This document shows positions 6,733 through 12,468 of a DNA stretch of 12,468 bases, piece after piece; positions within the stretch are counted from its first letter, which is position 1; each line of letters opens with the position of its first letter. The DNA is taken from assembly GCA_036387255.1 (NCBI GenBank), contig DASVUC010000080.1, forward strand, positions 1-12,468, in the 5' to 3' direction. Under the pieces are notes generated by a model, which did no database searches, had not been told where the DNA came from, and saw nothing but the letters and a program-made list of their open reading frames with translations. A program made the position numbers and the translations under genes. The stretch is from DASVUC01 sp036387255 (GTDB lineage Bacteria > Planctomycetota > Phycisphaerae > Tepidisphaerales > Tepidisphaeraceae).

Positions 6733-7371
6733 ATGGCTTCCGCGAAACCCCATGCAATCTACGGCCGGCTGACCGCATCGCTTCGTAAGGAAGCCAAGAA
6801 GGCGGCGGTGTTGACCTTCCTCGTCGCGCTGCTGTTCGTGCTGTGGGTGCGTATGGCCATGCGAAACGGTGAAGCCCCGGCCCGCGCCAACGCGGCCAGT
6901 AACGCCAAGGCGTTGTCCGCCGCACTGGAAGGCGGCGGTGGAAAAGGGAACGAAGCCGCAAGTGCGTTCAAGAACTGGCTCAATGCACCCACGCCGGACA
7001 TGAACCGCAACATCTTCGCCATCAACCTGGATCATTTTCCGCAGGAGTATCGGACCGCGGTCGAACAGGCCAATAGCGGCGGGGGATTCTGGGGCGAACT
7101 CGCAAAGTCCGTCTCGGCGAAAGCCGATGTCACGAAAGAGCGGCAGATCCTCCTGGAGAATCTGCAGCAGCAGGCCAGCCAGCTGCGCCTGCAAACCACG
7201 GTCATGGGCGCCAAACCCAAAGCCGTGGTCAACGGAGAGTTTGTGAAAGAGGGAGACGTCGTCGCGTCGGGTACGGGTGAAGCCCGCACCACATTCCGCG
7301 TCATCAAGATCGAGGCGCGGCGGATCATCGTCGAGCGCGAGGGCATCAAGCTCGAGATTCCGATGAAGTAG
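6733..7371 (+). CDS. PilP/GspC-like periplasmic linker to the secretin
   Basis: A bitopic protein expected to connect the PilN/PilO complex with the secretin periplasmic domains. The N-terminus is basic, then a transmembrane helix at about 24-40 (AAVLTFLVALLFVLWVR), a Gly/Ala-rich linker with GGGGKG, and a region 90-150 with NRNIFAINLDHFP. The C-terminal domain (about 152-212), LQTTVMGAKPKAVVNGEFVKEGDVV...FRVIKIEARRIIVEREGIKLEIPMK, is the homology-region pattern of PilP and GspC (VVNG..V..GD.......I..I....V...G....L.I). PilP is usually a lipoprotein; here there is no lipobox and a transmembrane anchor instead, which is the GspC arrangement. ATG 6733 directly follows the pilO stop, with GAGGG upstream. 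I therefore call it PilP/GspC-like without assigning either symbol. Confidence 0.8.
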   Translation: MASAKPHAIYGRLTASLRKEAKKAAVLTFLVALLFVLWVRMAMRNGEAPARANAASNAKALSAALEGGGGKGNEAASAFKNWLNAPTPDMNRNIFAINLDHFPQEYRTAVEQANSGGGFWGELAKSVSAKADVTKERQILLENLQQQASQLRLQTTVMGAKPKAVVNGEFVKEGDVVASGTGEARTTFRVIKIEARRIIVEREGIKLEIPMK

Positions 7372-7389
7372 CGACGATGCCCGGAAGAT

Positions 7390-7415
7390 TTGGATTTTGG
7401 ATTGTCATATTGGAT
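7390..7415. repeat. AT-rich TTGGAT triplicate in the spacer before the secretin gene
   Basis: The 129-bp gap 7372-7500 contains TTGGAT three times, at 7390-7395, 7397-7402 and 7410-7415, in a locally AT-rich stretch unlike the surrounding GC-rich DNA. It could serve as a promoter or regulator site for the secretin gene. TTGGAT at 7390 followed 17 bp later by GATAGA is only a weak sigma-70-like pair. No terminator hairpin separates the genes here, so read-through from the pil block is also expected. Confidence 0.4.
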
Positions 7416-7500
7416 AGAGATTGTGGCGGACGCTGAGTAGCGAACCGCGGCGAAATACGAGAAGCCAATGACTGACGATCTGAAATTGAGAGGTAGAGTT

Positions 7501-9918
7501 ATGGGCAAGTGGACCAAGACGACCGCGGGGCTTATTTTTTTGGCCGCAGCGTCCGTTTATGCGGATCGGGAAATCGCGGCAAGCGTGAGAAACGCGGCAA
7601 AGCTTTCCGGTTCCTCACGCACGGCATTGGCGACCGACGCCGGTACAGCTTCACAAGCTGCCCCCGCGAATGAGGTGCAGCCTGCCATCGCCGCGGCGCC
7701 CACCTCGCCGCTTAAGATTGTCGCCGCTCCCGCTGAAAACAATACCGACGTCAAGCTGATCGAAGAGACGACGGATCCGTTCGCGTCTCCCAGCGGCGCC
7801 ACCACGCAGCCTTCCGCGTCTGCCGCGACGACTCAACCCGCCGGCGAAGGCAAGAGCGTTTCCTCCCAGGAAGTCAGCGTCTCCGACGCCGGCACCGTCG
7901 AGATCCACGTCAACGACGCCAACCTCGTTGAAGTGCTCCGGATGCTCTCGCTCCAGAGCCAGAAGAACATCATCGCGTCTAAGGAAGTGCACGGCACCGT
8001 CACCGCCAACCTGTATGACGTGACGGTTCGCGAGGCGCTGGATGCGATCCTCCACGCCAACGGCTACGCCTATCGCGAAAAAGGCAACTTCATCTACGTC
8101 TACACCGCCAAGGAACTCGACGAGTTGAACAAAGCTGAGCGGCAGATGAAGACGGAAGTAATCCGCGTGTATTACACGCCCGCGGCTAACGCTTCCACGA
8201 TGATCAAGCCGGTCCTGAGTGAAAAAGGCCAGGCTGCCGTGACCACGCCGGCGACGGTGGGTCTCAGCAGCGGTGGTGGTGGTGGCGGTGGTGGTGGAGG
8301 GGGCGGCGGCGGTGGGGGCGGCGGTGGCGGCGGTAACGCGCATGCGACCGAAGACATGCTGGTCGTCACCGACTATCCAGAGAACATTGAAGCCGCCAAG
8401 CGCGTCCTCGCTGAAGTCGATCAGCGCCCGCAGCAGATCCTGCTTGAAGCGACGATCCTCCGCGCTTCGCTCAACGAAGACAACGCACTCGGCATCGACT
8501 TTACGATCCTCGGCGGCGTCGATTTCGCCGGTCTGAACACCGCCGGCTCCAGCGCCGGTGAAGTCCTCAGTGGCGCCATCGCCAACAACGCCGGCGGCCA
8601 GGGCGTCGTCAAGAACAACGCCGCCGCCGGCCAGACCGGTTTCACCAACGGTGTGCCTACGGGCGGTATGCGCGTCGGCGTGGTGACGAGCAACGTCGCC
8701 GCGTTCCTCCAGGCCTTGGAACAGACGACCGACACCGCCGTCCTTGCCAATCCCAAGATCCTCACCCTCAACAAGCAGCAGGGCGAGGTTTTCGTCGGGA
8801 ACGAAGATGGTTACTACACCACCGTCACCACCGAGACGACCACCAGCCAGCAGGTCGAAACGCTCAAGACCGGTACCCGGCTGCTGTTCCGGCCCTACAT
8901 CGCCAGCGACGGCTTCGTGCGCTTGGAAGTTCACCCGGAAGATTCCGATGGCCAGGTGAAGGCCAATGGTCTCCCCAGCAAGACCACCACCGAAGTCACC
9001 AGCAACATCATGGTCCGCGACGGCCACACCGTCGTGATCGGCGGCTTGTTCCGCGAAAGCTCCGTCACCAATCGCAGCCAGGTGCCGTTCCTTGGGAACA
9101 TCCCGGTGGCCGGGCTGCTGTTCAAGAACCAGCGCGACCGTACGGTGCGCGACGAAGTGATCATCCTGCTCACGCCGCACGTCGTGAAGGATCAGTCGGC
9201 CTACGAAACGTTGTCCGCCGAGCAGCTCCAGCACATGGAAGACATGCGGGTTGGCGTCCGCAAGGGCATGATGCCCTGGGGCCGCAACCGCCTGGCGGAA
9301 TCCGCGTACGAAGCGGCGAAGAAGGAGATGGCCAAGCCCCACCCGGATCGCCACCTGGCGATCTGGCACCTGAACGAGGCCACCAACCTCAATCCGCAGT
9401 TCACCGAAGCCATCGAAATGAAGCAGGCGCTCACCGGCCGCGTCGTGACAGAAGCCAGCGGGAGCTCGATCCGGCACTTCGTGAGCCAGGCGATCCTTCG
9501 CGATGTCGCTCCGGCGACGAATCCCTCGACGCGTCCGAACGACGTGACGCTCGCGGAACCCGAGGAACAGAAGCGTCCGACCACGATGCCCACGGTTGCC
9601 CTCCCAACGACCATGCCGACGGCCAAAGGCCCGTCCACGCAACCTTCAGCAGAAGTCGCGATGGGCGAAGGCGAAACCGCCGATGACGCCGAAGCAATGA
9701 ACGGCGCCAAGAGCGAATCAGCGTCGTCAGATTCGGCGGAAGCGCCCATCACTTCTGAAAATGAGGTCGAAAGCATCGTTGAGATTTCACCGGCTCCCGC
9801 AACCCAACCGGCCACCCAACCGGTCGTTGAGACGGAGCAGTCGGATGAATCGACGACGGTGACGGAGCTTCCCACCGAAGCGGTTGTTCCCGAGTCGGAC
9901 ATCGACGCGCAGAAGTAA
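7501..9918 (+). CDS. secretin of the GspD/PilQ family
   Basis: The outer-membrane multimeric pore of the machine. A signal peptide (MGKWTKTTAGLIFLAAASVYA|DR) is followed by a Ser/Thr/Gln/Pro-rich linker to about residue 128, then an STN/N0 domain (131-205; VEIHVNDANLVEVLRMLSLQ..NI), a secretin N domain (about 216-312; EVIRVYYTPAA..MIKPVL) with 21 glycines at 258-278 inserted in its loop, and the secretin core (about 316-565). The core has VLANPKILTLNKQQGEVFVG, TEVTSNIMVRDGHTVVIGGLF, the family signature VPFLGNIPVAGLLFKN from residue 528, and EVIILLTPHVV. A 240-residue C-terminal extension follows, with a TPR-like helix pair (605-645) and an acidic Thr-Gln-Pro tail. ATG 7501 is preferred to ATG 7468 because GAGAGGT is 6 nt upstream and the signal peptide then starts correctly. 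The 805 aa length is above the usual 650-750 because of the tail. GspD and PilQ cannot be distinguished here. Confidence 0.95.
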   Translation: MGKWTKTTAGLIFLAAASVYADREIAASVRNAAKLSGSSRTALATDAGTASQAAPANEVQPAIAAAPTSPLKIVAAPAENNTDVKLIEETTDPFASPSGATTQPSASAATTQPAGEGKSVSSQEVSVSDAGTVEIHVNDANLVEVLRMLSLQSQKNIIASKEVHGTVTANLYDVTVREALDAILHANGYAYREKGNFIYVYTAKELDELNKAERQMKTEVIRVYYTPAANASTMIKPVLSEKGQAAVTTPATVGLSSGGGGGGGGGGGGGGGGGGGGGNAHATEDMLVVTDYPENIEAAKRVLAEVDQRPQQILLEATILRASLNEDNALGIDFTILGGVDFAGLNTAGSSAGEVLSGAIANNAGGQGVVKNNAAAGQTGFTNGVPTGGMRVGVVTSNVAAFLQALEQTTDTAVLANPKILTLNKQQGEVFVGNEDGYYTTVTTETTTSQQVETLKTGTRLLFRPYIASDGFVRLEVHPEDSDGQVKANGLPSKTTTEVTSNIMVRDGHTVVIGGLFRESSVTNRSQVPFLGNIPVAGLLFKNQRDRTVRDEVIILLTPHVVKDQSAYETLSAEQLQHMEDMRVGVRKGMMPWGRNRLAESAYEAAKKEMAKPHPDRHLAIWHLNEATNLNPQFTEAIEMKQALTGRVVTEASGSSIRHFVSQAILRDVAPATNPSTRPNDVTLAEPEEQKRPTTMPTVALPTTMPTAKGPSTQPSAEVAMGEGETADDAEAMNGAKSESASSDSAEAPITSENEVESIVEISPAPATQPATQPVVETEQSDESTTVTELPTEAVVPESDIDAQK
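8272..8334 (+). repeat. poly-glycine tract of 21 codons in the secretin
   Basis: Twenty-one consecutive glycine codons, made of 10 GGT, 8 GGC, 2 GGG and 1 GGA, interrupt the loop of the secretin N domain. The mixed codons argue for selection of glycine rather than recent slippage of a single triplet. The DNA is also a run of closely spaced GG and GGG blocks, so the coding strand could fold into G-quadruplexes. The encoded loop should be very flexible and lies in the periplasmic gate region. Confidence 0.95.
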
Positions 9919-9939
9919 GCAGACGTTCTGTGAAAACAG

Positions 9940-9988
9940 GATCCCGGACAGGCGCTGGCAACGGCGCAGGTCCGGGATCTTTTCTTTT
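9940..9988 (+). terminator. strong intrinsic terminator after the secretin gene
   Basis: GATCCCGGAC (9940-9949) pairs perfectly with GTCCGGGATC (9970-9979). After two A-G mismatches an inner stem GCGCTG/CGGCGC (9952-9957 with 9962-9967, one G-U pair) closes a GCAA tetraloop of the GNRA type. TTTTCTTTT (9980-9988) follows at once. It lies 21 bp past the secretin stop and should end the pseudopilin-pil-secretin transcript. Confidence 0.92.
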
Positions 9989-10122
9989 GCGCCACGAGCT
10001 GATGTTGCGATGCGCGTTATCGGAATCAGCTTCCCATCAGTCTGAGATAAACCTGAGTCTCATCTGCGCCGATGTCACTCGGTACGGTTCATCAACTTTG
10101 CCCCGATTGACAGGGAGTATCG

Positions 10123-11313
10123 ATGTCTTGGAAATGGCTGTTGCCGGCAGCGTTGGCGATTCTGGTGGTCGCGGGTTGTGGCCCGGACAAGAAGCCCAAG
10201 GACCAAAAGGAAGCCGCGGCGCGCCAGTGGCGACAGGCGCGCGCCACCGTTCTCTATGGCCTGGCGCAGGATCAATACAAGAACGGCAACTTCGAACAGG
10301 CGCGCACGACCACCAACGACGCGCTGAAGCTCGCTCACGACAGCGTCCCGCTCCGGCTTCTCTCCGCCCGCCTCGCGATCGAGCAGGGGCAGCTGGAAGT
10401 CGCCGATCGCGAGCTCTCCGCCGCCCGCAAAGTCGACGCCAAGAACGCTGAAGTCGACTACCTCAGCGGCGTGATCTACCAGCGCTGGCAGAAGCTTGAG
10501 ACCGCCTACGAGTATTATCACTCGGCCGCGGAGAAGCAGCCCGCGGAACTTGCCTACATCATGGCCAAGAGCGAGATGCTCGTTGCGATGAACCGCGAGG
10601 AGGAAGCGCTCAAGTTCCTCCAGGAAAAGGTTGCCTATTTCGAACACAGCGCGGTCATCCGCGACGCGGTAGGGCAGTTGCTTGTTCACAAGGGCCAGTA
10701 CAAAGCCGCCGCGGAAATGCTCCGCCAGTCCAGCATCCTCGCGCCGGACGATTTCACGATCCGCGAGCATCTCAGCCTCGCGTTGTATCTGTCGGAGCAG
10801 TGGCTCTCCGCCTCCGAACAACTCGCGCGCCTGACCAGCAACGAGAAGTACGCAAAGCGCGCCGACCTGTGGGTCACGCTCGGCGAGTGCCAGATGCAGC
10901 TGAACAACCCCCGCGCCGCTCGGCAGAGTTTCGAGCAGGCGACGCAGCTCGATCCTAACATGGCCTCCGCCTGGCTCAGCTTCGGCCGCGCCGCGCTCCA
11001 GAGCAACGACTTCCGCCGCGCGGACCTCGCCGCCCGCAAGGCTGTTTCGCTTGAACCCGACAACGGCCAGGCGCATCTGCTCATCGGCTACCTGCGCCTG
11101 CACGAGGGCAAGGGGAACGAAGCCCTCGCCGCCTTCCGCAAGGCGAGCGCCCTCGATCAGCAGGACACCGTCAGCCTCTGCATGGTCGGCTACGCGATGG
11201 AAAAGACCGGGCGCGCCAGCGAAGCCGTCAAGTACTACGCCAAGGCCCTCAAGATCAAGCCAAACGATGAGCTGGCGACCAAGCTGATGGCATCAATCGA
11301 CTTGAAGGACTAG
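10123..11313 (+). CDS. TPR-repeat lipoprotein
   Basis: An exported lipoprotein built almost entirely of tetratricopeptide repeats, which bind partner proteins. The signal peptide ends in VVAGC, a lipobox with Cys19; Gly at +2 does not match the inner-membrane retention signal known from E. coli, so outer-membrane sorting is plausible. From about residue 38 to the end roughly ten 34-residue TPR units can be read. The clearest are ADLWVTLGECQMQLNNPRAARQSFEQATQLDPNM, ASAWLSFGRAALQSNDFRRADLAARKAVSLEPDN and TVSLCMVGYAMEKTGRASEAVKYYAKALKIKPND. AGGGAG lies 5 nt before ATG 10123. TPR lipoproteins PilF/PilW are pilotins of type IV pilus secretins, but they have about six repeats in 250 aa; this one has 396 aa. 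It is beyond the terminator and sits 18 bp before a histidine kinase, so a pilotin role is a hypothesis only. It could equally serve another envelope process. Confidence 0.85.
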   Translation: MSWKWLLPAALAILVVAGCGPDKKPKDQKEAAARQWRQARATVLYGLAQDQYKNGNFEQARTTTNDALKLAHDSVPLRLLSARLAIEQGQLEVADRELSAARKVDAKNAEVDYLSGVIYQRWQKLETAYEYYHSAAEKQPAELAYIMAKSEMLVAMNREEEALKFLQEKVAYFEHSAVIRDAVGQLLVHKGQYKAAAEMLRQSSILAPDDFTIREHLSLALYLSEQWLSASEQLARLTSNEKYAKRADLWVTLGECQMQLNNPRAARQSFEQATQLDPNMASAWLSFGRAALQSNDFRRADLAARKAVSLEPDNGQAHLLIGYLRLHEGKGNEALAAFRKASALDQQDTVSLCMVGYAMEKTGRASEAVKYYAKALKIKPNDELATKLMASIDLKD

Positions 11314-11331
11314 CCCCAGGGAGATTCCGCT

Positions 11332-12468
11332 GTGCGTCGGATCTGGTTGCTCATTTCGCTTACCGCTTTGCTAGGCGCCGCCGGCCTGGTGTGCGTCCTG
11401 CTGGGAATCCAGCAGGCGATGGGCTATCCGCTGCTCGGCTCCGTCCTGCTGATGCTCGCTGTCGTCGCCGGCGTCGTCAGCAGCATTCAAAGCCACAAAG
11501 ACTCTATGGCAATCGCCCGGCAAGTCATCAACCGCGCACGCACCGGGCAGCCCAAGCGCCTTGTCGCCCCCAGCCGCGACGTCGCCCCCATCGCCGACGC
11601 CGTGAATGATCTTTTCGAAGAAGCCGATCGCACCGTCAGTGATGCGCAGATCAAGGCGAAAGAGCTGGAAATTCAGCTCAAAGTCGCCACCGCCGAACGG
11701 CAGCATGCGGAGGCCATCATCTACAGCATCTCGGATGCCGTGCTGGTGACCGATCCTTTCGATGAGCTGGTGCTGGCGAATGAATCTGCCGCCCGCGCGC
11801 TGGACTTCGATCTCCAGACCGCCGAGCGCGCTCCGGTCGAGCAGATCCTGCACGATGAAAAGATCATCTCGCTCATCCGCGAAATGCGTCAAAGCAAGAG
11901 CACCAGCGGCCGGCGCATTGTCGAACACGGCGTGAAGACCCCGGCAGGGGAGCGCACCTACAAAATCACCCTCTCCTGCGTGGATGGCTCCCGCTCCGAC
12001 GGCGCCGAAGGCCCCGCCGGCGTCGTCGCAGTCCTGCACGACATGACTAAGGAAAAAGAAGTCGCCGAGATGAAGAACGACTTCGTCTCCAATGTCAGCC
12101 ACGAGTTGCGCACGCCGCTGGCGAGCATCAAGGCGTACGTCGAGATGCTGATCGACGGCGAAGCCGAAGATCCCAAGACCCAGGGCGAGTTCTATGAAGT
12201 CATCCAGGGTGAAGCCAATCGTCTCTCGCGCCTCATCGACAACATTCTCAACATCAGCCGCATCGAATCCGGCCTGGTGAAGGTCAACAAGCAGCCGCAA
12301 AGCCTGACGGTGATCATGAAAGAGGCGATCGAAGTCATCGCCCCGCAGGCCAAGGGGAAAAACATCACCGTAAAAGAAGAACTCACGCCGGTGTTTTATC
12401 AGACCGTCGCCGACCGAGACATGCTCTACCAGGCCGTCCTCAACCTGCTGAGCAACGCGATCAAGTAC
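11332..12468 (+). CDS. PAS-containing membrane sensor histidine kinase, 3' end outside the window
   Basis: A sensor kinase that autophosphorylates on a histidine and passes the phosphate to a response regulator. The N-terminus has two transmembrane helices (about 4-22 and 31-52) with only a short loop between them, so little periplasmic sensing domain exists. A helical linker (55-125) leads to a PAS domain (about 126-240; IIYSISDAVLVTDPFDELVLANESAARAL ... VVAVLHDMTKEKEV). The HisKA domain follows with NDFVSNVSHELRTPLASIKAY, in which His257 is the phosphoacceptor. The start of the ATPase domain includes the N-box LNLLSNAIKY with Asn375, and the window ends there. The layout resembles PhoR/WalK-type kinases. 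GTG 11332 has AGGGAGA 7 nt upstream. The frame is open to the last base, so the gene continues beyond the window. Confidence 0.9.
   Translation, partial: MRRIWLLISLTALLGAAGLVCVLLGIQQAMGYPLLGSVLLMLAVVAGVVSSIQSHKDSMAIARQVINRARTGQPKRLVAPSRDVAPIADAVNDLFEEADRTVSDAQIKAKELEIQLKVATAERQHAEAIIYSISDAVLVTDPFDELVLANESAARALDFDLQTAERAPVEQILHDEKIISLIREMRQSKSTSGRRIVEHGVKTPAGERTYKITLSCVDGSRSDGAEGPAGVVAVLHDMTKEKEVAEMKNDFVSNVSHELRTPLASIKAYVEMLIDGEAEDPKTQGEFYEVIQGEANRLSRLIDNILNISRIESGLVKVNKQPQSLTVIMKEAIEVIAPQAKGKNITVKEELTPVFYQTVADRDMLYQAVLNLLSNAIKY

Noticed and set aside
8172..8369. polyproline protein on the - strand
   Set aside because: It is only the reverse reading of the glycine tract of the secretin.
7651..9642. 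663-codon open frame on the - strand opposite the secretin gene
   Set aside because: It is a codon-position shadow of a high-GC gene. Its product is His/Arg/Asp-rich low complexity, without recognisable domains, while the + frame encodes a clear secretin.
9930..10451. 173-codon + strand open frame over the terminator and start of the TPR gene
   Set aside because: It begins inside the terminator region, overlaps the TPR gene in another frame, and lacks a ribosome-binding site.
10075..11103. 342-codon open frame on the - strand opposite the TPR gene
   Set aside because: Shadow of the repetitive TPR codons; the + strand has lipobox, ribosome-binding site and repeats.
11371..12300. 309-codon open frame on the - strand opposite the histidine kinase
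   Set aside because: The + strand encodes conserved H- and N-boxes; the reverse product shows no family features.

Overview
The window is high-GC bacterial DNA and every credible gene lies on the + strand. Several traits point to Planctomycetota, probably the class Phycisphaerae. These are the pilin-like proteins with a FGPYL...P C-terminal motif followed by GW(V/F)Y, the Thr-Gln-Pro-rich low-complexity stretches in the secretin, and a long glycine run in the secretin. This assignment is inferred from style of sequence, with no marker gene to confirm it.

Positions 1-4265 are a pseudopilin/prepilin cluster. It contains the 3' end of a GspG-like prepilin, a second prepilin of similar C-terminal design, then PilV/GspI-like, PilW/GspJ-like and GspK/PilX-like proteins, a small secreted or anchored protein of unknown function, and a GspH/FimT-like pseudopilin. 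Positions 4275-7371 are a tightly packed pilM-pilN-pilO-pilP-like block (cytoplasmic actin-fold protein, two bitopic inner-membrane proteins, and a periplasmic protein linking to the secretin). A 129-bp spacer then leads to a GspD/PilQ-family secretin (7501-9918), which ends at a strong intrinsic terminator (9940-9988). Together these genes encode most of the envelope-spanning part of a type IV filament machine of the type IV pilus/type II secretion family. The assembly ATPase, the polytopic platform protein (PilC/GspF) and the prepilin peptidase are not in the window.

After the terminator a second unit starts. It encodes a TPR-repeat lipoprotein (10123-11313) and, 18 bp further on, a membrane-bound PAS sensor histidine kinase (11332 to the window end, cut in its ATPase domain). 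The TPR lipoprotein could be a pilotin-like helper for the secretin, but its separate unit, shared with a kinase, leaves that open.

The machine mixes two architectures. It has the pseudopilin set of a type II system (G, H, I, J, and a K that lacks Glu5) and the split PilM/N/O/P inner-membrane complex of a type IV pilus. Points for follow-up are an EF-hand-like loop in the GspJ-like protein, an alanine at the prepilin cleavage site of the second prepilin, a beta-repeat-rich GspK-like protein, the conserved-looking small protein, and the 21-glycine run and long C-terminal tail of the secretin. No RNA genes, CRISPR arrays, insertion sequences or reverse-strand genes were seen.
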